A stretch of DNA of 64,000 bases from Candidatus Phyllobacterium onerii (GTDB lineage Bacteria > Pseudomonadota > Alphaproteobacteria > Rhizobiales > Rhizobiaceae), in the NCBI RefSeq assembly GCF_028331445.1, contig NZ_JAQMHX010000016.1, positions 36,797 through 100,796 of the forward strand, written 5' to 3'. The notes under the pieces were generated by a model that did not search any database, had not been told where the DNA came from, and was given only the letters and a program-made list of their open reading frames with translations. The position numbers were made by a program, and so were the translations under genes. Shown here in pieces: positions 25,944-33,987 of the stretch (position 1 is the stretch's first letter; each line of letters opens with the position of its first letter).

Positions 25944-26938
25944 GCGCCGGGGTATCTGTCACGGCAATACCTGCCCAAACCAGGGGCTGGCAGCGCGACC
26001 TCATTGGCATTTCCGTCATTCTGATTGCGGCCCTGGCGGGGTATTTCCTTTTTCCCAACAATCTGGCCCTGCTGACGCGCATGATCGCGATCATGCTGCT
26101 GGTGCTGTCGCTCGATCTGGTGACCGGATATTGCGGCGTTGCGACGCTGGGTCATGCCGCACTCTTCGGCAGTGGCGCCTATGCGGCCGGCATCGCCGCG
26201 GCGCATTTCGGGATCACCGAACCGATCACCATGATCGCCATCGGCGCAATTGGCGGTGCTTTGGCGGGGCTGATTTCGGGCGTCGTCATCCTGCGCGGAC
26301 ATGGCCTCGCCCAGCTTGTGCTGTCCATCGCCATCATCCATTTGTTCCACGAGGCGGCCAACAAGGCATCGGAATATACGGGGGGCAGCGATGGGCTTTC
26401 CGGCATCTCGCCCGATCCCATCCTCGGCGTTTTCGAGTTCGATCTCTGGGGCCGTACTGCCTACGTCTTCGGCATCGTCCTGCTCCTCCTTGTATTCATA
26501 CTCCTGCGCATTCTGGTTCGGTCACCCTTCGGCATGCTTTGCCGGGGTATCCGGCAGGATCCTGTTCGGGTCAGCGCAATGGGCGCCTCGGTCAAGCTCA
26601 CCCTGATCAAGATGTATGCGATCTCGGGGTTGGTCGCGGGTGTCGGCGGCGCCTTCAATGCGGTATCGACACAGGTCGTCGGCCTCGACAGCCTGAGCTT
26701 CACCAATTCCGCCGAAGCGCTGGTCATGCTGGTTCTGGGCGGAGTGGGCTCGCTTTACGGAGCGCTGATCGGCACGATTGCTTTTATCTGGATCGAAGAT
26801 CTGGTCTCTGCCGCCAACCCGTTCCATTGGCTGACGATCGTCGGCGCACTGCTGATCGCCGTGGTGCTGTTTGCGCCCAAGGGGCTTTATGGCACAGCCG
26901 CAACTTTCGTTGAACGATACAGGCGGGGTGCCAAATGA
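25940..26938 (+). CDS. pcaV: ABC importer permease, LivM type
   Basis: 332 residues from the ATG at 25940, which overlaps the preceding stop; much longer in-frame starts would sit inside pcaN. About nine membrane segments are seen, with LDLVTGYCGVATLGHAALFG and the LivM coupling motif LVRSPFGMLCRGIRQDPVRVSAMG. It is the second channel subunit. The C-terminus overlaps pcaW as ATGA. Confidence 0.8.
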   Translation: MSAGVSVTAIPAQTRGWQRDLIGISVILIAALAGYFLFPNNLALLTRMIAIMLLVLSLDLVTGYCGVATLGHAALFGSGAYAAGIAAAHFGITEPITMIAIGAIGGALAGLISGVVILRGHGLAQLVLSIAIIHLFHEAANKASEYTGGSDGLSGISPDPILGVFEFDLWGRTAYVFGIVLLLLVFILLRILVRSPFGMLCRGIRQDPVRVSAMGASVKLTLIKMYAISGLVAGVGGAFNAVSTQVVGLDSLSFTNSAEALVMLVLGGVGSLYGALIGTIAFIWIEDLVSAANPFHWLTIVGALLIAVVLFAPKGLYGTAATFVERYRRGAK

Positions 26939-27696
26939 CTGCACTCTTCGAGGTCGATCATCTGCAGAAGGCCTTCGGCGGGCTGAACGTTACGCGTGAT
27001 GTCTCGCTGGCGCTGGGCAAGGGTGATCGCGTGGCGCTGATCGGCCCGAACGGCGCCGGAAAAACCACCTTCGTCAATCTGGTAACCGGCCATCTGCGTC
27101 CGGACTTCGGACAGGTCCTGATGGGCGGCGAAGACATTTCGCGATTCAATCCGATGAGGCGTGTGCGCGCCGGGCTGGTTCGCTCGTTTCAGGTGACACG
27201 GCTTTTTGGCGAGATGACCCCGGAAGAGCATGTCGCGCTGGCGATCCTGCAGCGGCAAGGCAAGTCCGGCCGGATGGCGGGTTCCTCTCAGGCCATGCCG
27301 GACGTGATGCGTGAAACATATGAAATTCTCGAGACGCTCAATCTGACGGCACTGGGACGGGTTCCGGTCAGCGAGATCGCCTACGGGCAACAGCGCCTTT
27401 TGGAAATTGCACTGGCGCTGGCGCTGCGGCCGAAGGTGCTGTTGCTCGACGAACCGGCCGCGGGCGTGCCGCACAGCGATACGTTCCTGATCGAGAATGC
27501 ATTGGCGCAACTGCCGGCCGATCTCGCGGTGCTGATGATCGAGCATGACATGGATCTGGTTTTTCGTTTTGCCAAGAGGGTGATCGTGCTGGCGGCAGGT
27601 GAAATCATCTTCGACGGCCTGCCTGTCGATGCGACGAATGATTTGCGGGTGCGCGAGGCCTATCTCGGAGGGTATGCCAATGGCAGCGCGGCTTGA
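26935..27696 (+). CDS. pcaW: ABC importer ATPase, LivG type
   Basis: 253 residues. Walker A is GPNGAGKTTF, and Walker B is VLLLDEPAAGV. The ABC signature position reads ISEIAYGQQRLLEIA, where LivG proteins usually have LSYGQQR, so it is normal for the family. It powers uptake on the cytoplasmic face. Its stop lies inside the start of pcaX, a 17-nt overlap. Confidence 0.82.
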   Translation: MTALFEVDHLQKAFGGLNVTRDVSLALGKGDRVALIGPNGAGKTTFVNLVTGHLRPDFGQVLMGGEDISRFNPMRRVRAGLVRSFQVTRLFGEMTPEEHVALAILQRQGKSGRMAGSSQAMPDVMRETYEILETLNLTALGRVPVSEIAYGQQRLLEIALALALRPKVLLLDEPAAGVPHSDTFLIENALAQLPADLAVLMIEHDMDLVFRFAKRVIVLAAGEIIFDGLPVDATNDLRVREAYLGGYANGSAA

Positions 27697-28396
27697 AGTC
27701 AAGGGTCTGAGCGCGGGTTATGGTCCGACCCGGGTGCTGGAGAATATTTCGTTCACCGCCGAGGCTGGTTCGCGCATCGCGGTGCTTGGGCGAAACGGCG
27801 TCGGCAAGACGACATTGTTTGCAACGCTTGCGGGGCAGACACGGCGCTATGACGGTACGATCAAACTCGGCGATGCGGACCTTACCCACATGGAGAGCTC
27901 CGCCCGGGCCTGGAGCGGGCTTGGCTTCGTACCGCAATCCCGCAGTATCTTTCCGTCCCTGACTGTCGAAGAGAACCTCTTCGTCGGGTTGAAGGGAAGG
28001 CCACGCAGTGCGTTGCAGGAGGCCTACGACATGTTCCCGCGGCTCTACGAGCGGCGGGCGAATTCCGGGGCAAAACTTTCCGGCGGCGAACAGCAGATGC
28101 TCTCGACCGCCCGCACCATTCTCGGCAAGCCGACTGTGCTGCTGCTCGATGAACCGCTGGAGGGGCTGGCGCCGGTGATATGCGAGGAACTGATGGCGGC
28201 GTTTTCGCAACTCGCCTCGAGCGGCGAGATGACCATCCTGCTCGTCGAGCAGCGTATCCAGAGCGCTCTCGATTTTGCCGAACGGGTGATCATTCTCGAA
28301 CGCGGTCGCATCGTATGGGATGGTTCATCGGAGCAACTGGCGGGTGATCGCGATACGGTCGATCAATTGCTTGGCGTGGCGAGCGTTCCGCACTAG
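27680..28396 (+). CDS. pcaX: ABC importer ATPase, LivF type
   Basis: 238 residues from the ATG at 27680. An ATG six bases earlier (27674) is in frame, but GGAGGG at 27667-27672 is correctly spaced only for 27680. Walker A is GRNGVGKTTL, the signature is LSGGEQQML, and Walker B is VLLLDEPLEGLAP. It is the second ATPase of the importer and the last gene of the operon; an inverted repeat follows. Confidence 0.82.
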   Translation: MAARLEVKGLSAGYGPTRVLENISFTAEAGSRIAVLGRNGVGKTTLFATLAGQTRRYDGTIKLGDADLTHMESSARAWSGLGFVPQSRSIFPSLTVEENLFVGLKGRPRSALQEAYDMFPRLYERRANSGAKLSGGEQQMLSTARTILGKPTVLLLDEPLEGLAPVICEELMAAFSQLASSGEMTILLVEQRIQSALDFAERVIILERGRIVWDGSSEQLAGDRDTVDQLLGVASVPH

Positions 28397-28445
28397 CGAG
28401 CCAATCCTTTGACAAGGTGATCCTTGGCATAGCTAAGCTCCCCTC

Positions 28446-28563
28446 ACCCTCCCCCTTGTGGGGAGGGAGGCTGCGAAGCAGCAGGGAGGGGTTTGAAACA
28501 TCGAGATAAGAGAAAGACCCCTCCCCGTCGCTACGCTCCGTCCCTCCCCACAAGGGGGAGGGT
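28446..28563. repeat. 118-bp imperfect palindromic repeat
   Basis: Two arms of 47 bp face each other around a 24-nt centre (28493-28516). Both outer arms carry ACCCTCCCCCTTGTGGGGAG in opposite orientation. It lies in the 412-nt gap between pcaX and efeU. Another member with the same CCCCTTGTGGG core is at 33036-33224, so this is a dispersed rhizobial intergenic element. The folded RNA could end the pcaX transcript. Confidence 0.75.
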
Positions 28564-28695
28564 ATCGGCCAGCGCAATGCAATTGTGGAAAGAATGTGGC
28601 GGCGCAGGGGGCCTTCTCGACATTAGGTTGCATTCGATTGTGGATTGAAACAATCAACATATTGGAATAATTGACAAATTTCCTCCGGTTATTCC

Positions 28696-28710
28696 TTAGA
28701 ATTCTTCTAA
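28696..28710. promoter_or_regulatory. Irr/iron-control element upstream of efeU
   Basis: TTAGAA-TTC-TTCTAA is a perfect inverted repeat with a 3-nt spacer, the form of the iron control element bound by the heme-responsive regulator Irr in Hyphomicrobiales. It lies 98 nt before efeU in AT-rich promoter DNA, which fits iron control of the operon. Confidence 0.65.
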
Positions 28711-28808
28711 TATATTGTTATTGCTTCGTTTTTCGCGACAGTCTATGACTCCCGCGGCGCCAAAGCGCGTCTCGAAGAGACGTCAAGGGTTGGCCGAGGG
28801 TCTGATCT

Positions 28809-29642
28809 ATGCTGGTTCCATTCCTGATAATGCTGCGTGAGGGCATCGAGGCGGCCCTGATCGTGGGCATTGTCGCGAGCTATCTGAAGCAGACCGGTCG
28901 AGGCGAATGGATGCCGGCGGTTTGGGTCGGGATTCTGCTTGCGATTGCGCTGTCGCTCTTCGTCGGAGCCGGACTGCAGATGGTCAGCGCCGAGTTCCCC
29001 CAGAAGGCACAGGAGTTCTTCGAAGCCATTGTCGGGTTGATTGCCGTCATCGTCTTGTCGTCGATGGTGTTCTGGATGCGCAAGGCGGCGCGCTCGATCA
29101 AATCGGAACTGCATCATTCGATCGACTCGGCGTTTTCGCATTCGACAGGACAGGCCCCCGCGCTGATTGCCATGGTGTTCTTCGCCGTGGCCCGCGAAGG
29201 GCTCGAATCGGTATTCTTCCTGCTCGCCATTTTCCAGCAGAGCACCAACAGCGATGCGCCGCTTGGCGCGCTTCTCGGCATTCTGGTGTCGATCGTGCTT
29301 GGCTACGGCATCTATATGGGCGGTATCCGCCTCAATCTGCGCCGGTTCTTCTTCTGGACGGGTCTTTTCATATTGGTGGTCGCCGCCGGGATATTGGCGG
29401 GCACATTGCGGCATTTCCACGAGGCGGGTGTCTGGAACAGCCTGCAGACAGTCGTCTTCGACCTGAGCGGCGTCCTGCCGGTCAGCAGCCCATTGGGTAC
29501 GTTGCTCTCCGGAATGTTCGGCTACCAGGACATGCCGACACTCGGCGAAGTCATCGTCTATGTCGCCTTCCTATCCATCAGCTTCTTCATGTTCCTGCGT
29601 CCAATGGGCAGTCGAACAACTGCCGCGCAACCTTCTCATTGA
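28809..29642 (+). CDS. efeU: Ferrous iron permease, FTR1/EfeU family
   Basis: 277 residues with about seven membrane segments. The two R-E-x-x-E iron motifs of the FTR1 family are present as LREGIEAALIVG near the N-terminus and VAREGLESVFF in the middle. It carries iron across the inner membrane, working with EfeO and EfeB downstream. It is the first gene of the operon behind the Irr-type box. Length is normal for EfeU. Confidence 0.9.
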   Translation: MLVPFLIMLREGIEAALIVGIVASYLKQTGRGEWMPAVWVGILLAIALSLFVGAGLQMVSAEFPQKAQEFFEAIVGLIAVIVLSSMVFWMRKAARSIKSELHHSIDSAFSHSTGQAPALIAMVFFAVAREGLESVFFLLAIFQQSTNSDAPLGALLGILVSIVLGYGIYMGGIRLNLRRFFFWTGLFILVVAAGILAGTLRHFHEAGVWNSLQTVVFDLSGVLPVSSPLGTLLSGMFGYQDMPTLGEVIVYVAFLSISFFMFLRPMGSRTTAAQPSH

Positions 29643-29672
29643 TCGCCTCTCATTGACCGAAAGAAATTTTAT

Positions 29673-30863
29673 ATGACGCAAACCGCCGGCTCCAGTTCTC
29701 CCCGCCCTTCATCGCAAAAGCTGATGAAGCTGGCGGTTGCGGGGGCCGCGCTTCTCGTCGTTGCAGGCGGTGTGGCTTTCTACTATGCATCGAAAGGTTT
29801 GAAATCGGCGGGTTCAAGCGGGGCTATCACTGTCACGATCAATGACAGCGCATGCGATCCCAACGAGATTACGGTTCCGGCCGGGCGCTCGACCTTCACC
29901 ATCGTCAACAAATCCAACCGCGCGCTTGAGTGGGAAATCCTCGACGGTGTGATGGTTCTGGAAGAGCGCGAGAATATCGTGCCGGGCTTTACCCAGACGA
30001 TGCAGGCAAAACTCAAGGCCGGAACCTACGAGATTACGTGCGGCCTGCTCAACAATCCGCGTGGAACCTTGCACGTCACGCCATCGGCCGAATCCGAAGC
30101 GGAGGCTGCGCGGCCGGCGCTTGTATCGTTTATCGGTCCGCTGGCCGAATTCCAGGTGTTCATGGCGATGCAGGCGAATTCGCTGGTGAAGGCGACGAAG
30201 GCTCTCGATGACGCGATCAAGGCCGGCGATCTCGAAAAGGCGCGCGAATCCTATCAGAAGGCGCGTGCTCCCTATAAGCAGATCGAACCGATGGCCGACC
30301 TCTTTGCCGATCTCCACAACGCCATCGATCCGGTCGCGGACTATCTCGAAAAGCGCGAGGAGGATCCAGGTTTCACCGGCTTCCATCGTATTGAATACGG
30401 TCTTTACGCCAAGAACAGCCTTGACGGGCTGGCGCCAGTCTCGGCGAAGCTGCTGGGCGACGTGACGGCACTGAAGGACCGGATACGCGGGTTGCGCATT
30501 CCGCCCGAGCAGATCGCCAAGGGCGCGGGACGGCTTGTCGGGCAGATTGCCGATACGAAGATCACCACGGGCGAAGATCATTACGCACAGACCGATCTTG
30601 CCGATTTCGAAGCCAATATTGCCGGGGTTTCGCGGATGATGGCTCTGCTGAAACCGGTTGCGGTGCAGGCGGCGCCACAGGTGGTGGCCGATATCGACAG
30701 CCGCCTGACAGATACCAGCAGCGCGTTGACTGCACTCAAGGGTCCGGACGGCTATCCGGCCTACGACAAGGTGAGTGCGGATAGCCGCAAGGCACTGGCG
30801 CAGAAGATGCAAGGGCTGGCCGAGGCGATCGGCAAGCTCAATGCGGCCGTAGGACTGGAGTAA
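29673..30863 (+). CDS. efeO: Iron uptake protein EfeO (cupredoxin plus M75)
   Basis: 396 residues. A hydrophobic N-terminal signal or anchor (LAVAGAALLVVAGGVAFYY) is followed by a cupredoxin-like domain at about 50-140 (AITVTINDSACDPNEITVPAG) and a C-terminal imelysin/M75 domain at about 150-395. The M75 metal motif H-x-x-E is seen in [10 protein letters not shown]. EfeO is periplasmic and is thought to bind ferric or ferrous iron for EfeU. It has the full two-domain layout of the E. coli protein. Confidence 0.9.
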   Translation: MTQTAGSSSPRPSSQKLMKLAVAGAALLVVAGGVAFYYASKGLKSAGSSGAITVTINDSACDPNEITVPAGRSTFTIVNKSNRALEWEILDGVMVLEERENIVPGFTQTMQAKLKAGTYEITCGLLNNPRGTLHVTPSAESEAEAARPALVSFIGPLAEFQVFMAMQANSLVKATKALDDAIKAGDLEKARESYQKARAPYKQIEPMADLFADLHNAIDPVADYLEKREEDPGFTGFHRIEYGLYAKNSLDGLAPVSAKLLGDVTALKDRIRGLRIPPEQIAKGAGRLVGQIADTKITTGEDHYAQTDLADFEANIAGVSRMMALLKPVAVQAAPQVVADIDSRLTDTSSALTALKGPDGYPAYDKVSADSRKALAQKMQGLAEAIGKLNAAVGLE

Positions 30864-30868
30864 CGGCG

Positions 30869-32176
30869 ATGACAACCAACGACAACAAACTGGTGACAAC
30901 ACGGCGCAACGTGCTTTTCGGCGTCGGTGCCGCAGGCAGCGCATTGGCCACCGGGCTGACCACGGCACGCGCGGCGGAAAAGCAAGGGGGACAGGTCACC
31001 GATGCGCCGGTCAGCGACAAGACGCAGGAGCGCCAATCATTCTATGGTCTGCACCAGGCGGGCATTGTCACGCCGCGCCCGGCTGCAGGCATGATCGCCT
31101 CGTTTCACGTTTTGGCGGAAACACCGGCAGACGTGGAGCGGCTGTTCCGGACGCTATCGGGCCGCATCGCCTTTCTCATGCAAGGCGGCACGCCGCCAGA
31201 ACTGGACGACAAGCTGCCACCGGCGGATTCGGGACTGCTGGGGCCGGTGGTTCCGCCGGACAACCTGACCATCACGGTTTCGCTCGGTTCGTCGTTCTTC
31301 GACGACCGCGATTGGCTGGCGCCGCACAAACCTGCGCGTCTTTCGCGCATGAAGGCCTCCCGCAATGACGCGCTGGATGCCGATCTGTGCCATGGTGACC
31401 TGGCGTTGCAGATCAGCTCGAACACGCCCGATACGAACATTCACGCCCTGCGCGACGTCCTGAAAAACCTGCCGGATCTGATGGTGCTTCGCTGGAAGCA
31501 GGAAGGCTCGGTGCCTGTCCTGCCGCCGAAACCGGACGGAGCCCACGAAAGCGCGCGCAATTTCCTCGGCTTCCGCGACGGTTCGGCCAACCCCGACGCC
31601 AACAATGCTGCACTGATGGACAAGATCGTCTGGGTGCCGGAGAACGGGACCGAGCCTGAATGGACGCGCGGCGGCTCCTATCAGGCAGTGCGCATCATCC
31701 GCAATTTCGTCGAACGCTGGGACCGCACGCCGCTCGGCGAACAGGAACGCATCATTGGCCGCAAGAAGGCGACTGGCGCACCGCATGGCGGCGGAAACAC
31801 CGAGCATGATGTGCCTGACTATTCCCAGGATCCGGAAGGGACGGTGACGCCGCTCGACGCGCATATACGACTTGCCAATTTTCGCACGAAGGATTCCGAG
31901 GCAAACCTCATTCTTCGCCGCCCGTTCAACTATTCGAACGGGGTGAGCAAATCCGGCCAGCTCGAACAGGGGCTCCTGTTCATCTGCTACCAGGCGGATC
32001 TGGAGAAGGGCTTCATCACGGTGCAGCGCCAGCTCGATGGCGAGCCGCTCGAGGAATACATCAAGCCGATTGGCGGCGGCTTTTTCTTCACGCCACCCGG
32101 CCCGCAGGACGAAAGCGATTTTGTCGGCCGGACATTATTGGAAGCAGCGGGTCACGACGTGGTCCGCAAATCTTAA
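30869..32176 (+). CDS. efeB: Deferrochelatase/DyP-type peroxidase
   Basis: 435 residues with a Tat signal ([20 protein letters not shown]) and the dye-decolourising peroxidase fold. The DyP signature is present as GFRDGSANP, where the Asp is the distal acid, and the heme-binding region falls near [11 protein letters not shown]. EfeB is exported folded with heme; it oxidises ferrous iron for EfeO and has been reported to release iron from heme. It is five bases after efeO. Confidence 0.9.
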   Translation: MTTNDNKLVTTRRNVLFGVGAAGSALATGLTTARAAEKQGGQVTDAPVSDKTQERQSFYGLHQAGIVTPRPAAGMIASFHVLAETPADVERLFRTLSGRIAFLMQGGTPPELDDKLPPADSGLLGPVVPPDNLTITVSLGSSFFDDRDWLAPHKPARLSRMKASRNDALDADLCHGDLALQISSNTPDTNIHALRDVLKNLPDLMVLRWKQEGSVPVLPPKPDGAHESARNFLGFRDGSANPDANNAALMDKIVWVPENGTEPEWTRGGSYQAVRIIRNFVERWDRTPLGEQERIIGRKKATGAPHGGGNTEHDVPDYSQDPEGTVTPLDAHIRLANFRTKDSEANLILRRPFNYSNGVSKSGQLEQGLLFICYQADLEKGFITVQRQLDGEPLEEYIKPIGGGFFFTPPGPQDESDFVGRTLLEAAGHDVVRKS

Positions 32177-32187
32177 GGGGACTAAGG

Positions 32188-33015
32188 ATGAAACTCAAAC
32201 TTGTACTGTCTGTCAGCCTGTTGACACTTGCAGCTGCAGCTTTGCCGCGAATGGCAAATGCCGAGGTTGCACCGCTCGATCTCGTTCAGCCAATTGCCGA
32301 CTACAAGATCTACGTGTCGGAAAACCTTGAAACACTCGTGACCGACACCAAGGCGTTCACGGATGCGGTCAAGGCAGGCGATGTGGACAAGGCCAAGTCG
32401 CTCTTCGGTTCGACGCGCATGAGCTACGAAGCGATCGAGCCGATCGCAGAGTTGTTCAGCGATCTCGATGGTTCGATCGATTCGCGCGCCGACGATCATG
32501 AAAAGGCCGAGAAGGATCCGGAGTTCACCGGTTTCCACCGTATCGAATACGGCCTCTTCACCGAAAACAGCACCAAGGACCTCGGACCATTCGCCGACAA
32601 GCTGATGGCCGATGTCACCGAACTCAACAAGCGCATTACCGATTTGACCCTGCCACCCGAGAAGGTTGTCGGTGGTGCGGCCGCGCTGATGGAAGAAGTT
32701 GCGGCGACCAAGATTTCGGGTGAAGAAGATCGCTACAGCCATACCGATCTGTGGGACTTCAAGGCGAACTTCGATGGCTCGCGCAAGATTTTCGATCTCG
32801 TGCGTCCGCTGGTCGAAAAGGAAGACAGCGCTTTCGTGACCAAGGTATCGGGCAATTTCGACACGGTCGATACGACCTTGGCCAAGTACAAGACGGCTGA
32901 CGGCTATGAACTCTATGACAAGCTCACCGAAGATGACCGTGCCGTGCTGGCTGCTGCCGTCAACACGCTTGCCGAAGACCTGTCGACGCTGCGTGGGAAG
33001 CTGGGTTTAAATTAG
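32188..33015 (+). CDS. Second EfeO-like imelysin (M75) protein
   Basis: 275 residues with a Sec signal peptide ([21 protein letters not shown]) and only the M75 domain. The H-x-x-E motif is in [10 protein letters not shown], and much of the domain parallels EfeO ([12 protein letters not shown] against [12 protein letters not shown]). It lacks the cupredoxin domain, so it resembles the EfeM type. It probably serves the same periplasmic iron pathway as a second binding protein. It lies 11 nt after efeB and is the last gene of the operon. Confidence 0.82.
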   Translation: MKLKLVLSVSLLTLAAAALPRMANAEVAPLDLVQPIADYKIYVSENLETLVTDTKAFTDAVKAGDVDKAKSLFGSTRMSYEAIEPIAELFSDLDGSIDSRADDHEKAEKDPEFTGFHRIEYGLFTENSTKDLGPFADKLMADVTELNKRITDLTLPPEKVVGGAAALMEEVAATKISGEEDRYSHTDLWDFKANFDGSRKIFDLVRPLVEKEDSAFVTKVSGNFDTVDTTLAKYKTADGYELYDKLTEDDRAVLAAAVNTLAEDLSTLRGKLGLN

Positions 33016-33035
33016 TCCGCTGACCAACGATGCCA

Positions 33036-33224
33036 ATTATCTCTCCCCTTGTGGGAGAGAAAGCGATTTCAGCATCTCAGCTTTTGCTAAGTGCTAGAAA
33101 TCGCAAGTGAGGGGATTTACAGTTTGAGGTGATGCTATCCCCTCTCTTGGATTTTCTAAGGATTTAGCGAAAGGGCTAAATCCAAGAAAATCCTTTCTCC
33201 CCCACAAGGGGGGAGATAAACGCG
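33036..33224. repeat. Composite palindromic repeat
   Basis: Outer arms TCTCTCCCCTTGTGGGAGAG and its near complement near 33199-33222 enclose further nested hairpins, such as GGATTTTCT...AGAAAATCC and GGATTTAGC...GCTAAATCC. The core is shared with 28446-28563. It sits between the last efe gene and the terminator at 33246 and carries no convincing gene. Confidence 0.65.
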
Positions 33225-33245
33225 GCGCATATGTACATTTTTCTG

Positions 33246-33281
33246 GCCCGGCTCGATCGTTCCGATCGGGCCGGGCTTTTT
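33246..33281 (+). terminator. Rho-independent terminator of the efe operon
   Basis: GCCCGGCTCGATCG and CGATCGGGCCGGGC pair with one mismatch around a TTC loop and are followed by TTTTT. It is the strongest terminator in the window and separates the efe and cyd blocks. Confidence 0.85.
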
Positions 33282-33345
33282 GTTGCATCTTTTGGACCCC
33301 CTCCCTCACCTTCCCTGTGCACTCCAAATCCACACTCTTGCAAAT

Positions 33346-33387
33346 TTACGATTTATTAAATATCGTAATTTCAGTAATTACTGAAAT
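33346..33387. promoter_or_regulatory. Palindromic operators before the GbsR/MarR regulator
   Basis: ATTTCAGTAATTACTGAAAT (33368-33387) is a perfect 20-bp palindrome ending 23 nt before the regulator start. Immediately upstream, TTACGAT (33346) and ATCGTAA (33362) form a second inverted repeat with a 9-nt spacer. The palindrome is the likely autoregulatory site of the MarR-like protein that heads the cyd block. Confidence 0.65.
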
Positions 33388-33410
33388 GACAGTTGCAACG
33401 GGATAAGCTG

Positions 33411-33983
33411 ATGAATCTACCGCCGCTCGTTCAATCCTTCGTTCTGCACTTCGGTGAAATGGGAAGCCGGTGGGGAATCAACCGCACCGTCGGCCAGATC
33501 TACGCCCTGCTCTATGTCTCGCCCGATCCGCTCAATGCCGAACAGATCGTCGATGCGCTGGGAATCTCCCGCTCGAACGTGTCGATGAGCTTGCGCGAGT
33601 TGCAGGCGTGGAACCTCGTCCTGCTTAAACATCTTCCTGACGACCGCCGTGATTTCTTCACGACGCCCGACGATGTCTGGCAGATTCTGCGTACACTTGC
33701 AGAGGAACGAAAGAAGCGTGAAGTCGATCCGACACTGTCCGTTTTGCGCGAAATCCTGATGCAGCAGCCAGCAAGCGACGCAGAACGCCACGCGCAGGCG
33801 CGGATGGGTGAGATGCACAACCTCATCGAGCAACTGACCAATTGGTACGACGACGTCAAGAAGCTTGAGACGGACCGTTTGGCGACCCTATTGACGCTGG
33901 GCGCGAAAGTTACAAGACTGCTGGAGGCGAAGGACAAGATCGTGTCCCTCGGCAGGTCGAAGCGCACTACCGAAAAAGGTTGA
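33411..33983 (+). CDS. GbsR/MarR-family regulator heading the cyd operon
   Basis: 190 residues from the ATG at 33411; a TTG at 33393 is in frame but adds nothing recognisable. The winged helix-turn-helix is at about 20-80 (GINRTVGQIYALLYVS, LNAEQIVDALGISRSNVSMSLREL), followed by a helical C-terminal part that would form the dimer. GbsR-type proteins respond to small ligands; the signal here is unknown. It lies 4 nt before cydD, so it probably controls cytochrome bd expression through the palindromes upstream. Confidence 0.8.
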   Translation: MNLPPLVQSFVLHFGEMGSRWGINRTVGQIYALLYVSPDPLNAEQIVDALGISRSNVSMSLRELQAWNLVLLKHLPDDRRDFFTTPDDVWQILRTLAEERKKREVDPTLSVLREILMQQPASDAERHAQARMGEMHNLIEQLTNWYDDVKKLETDRLATLLTLGAKVTRLLEAKDKIVSLGRSKRTTEKG

Positions 33984-33987
33984 TGGC

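Noticed and set aside
29814..30968. Long - strand frame opposite efeO
   Set aside because: Antisense shadow of a recognised gene with a low-complexity, Arg-rich product.
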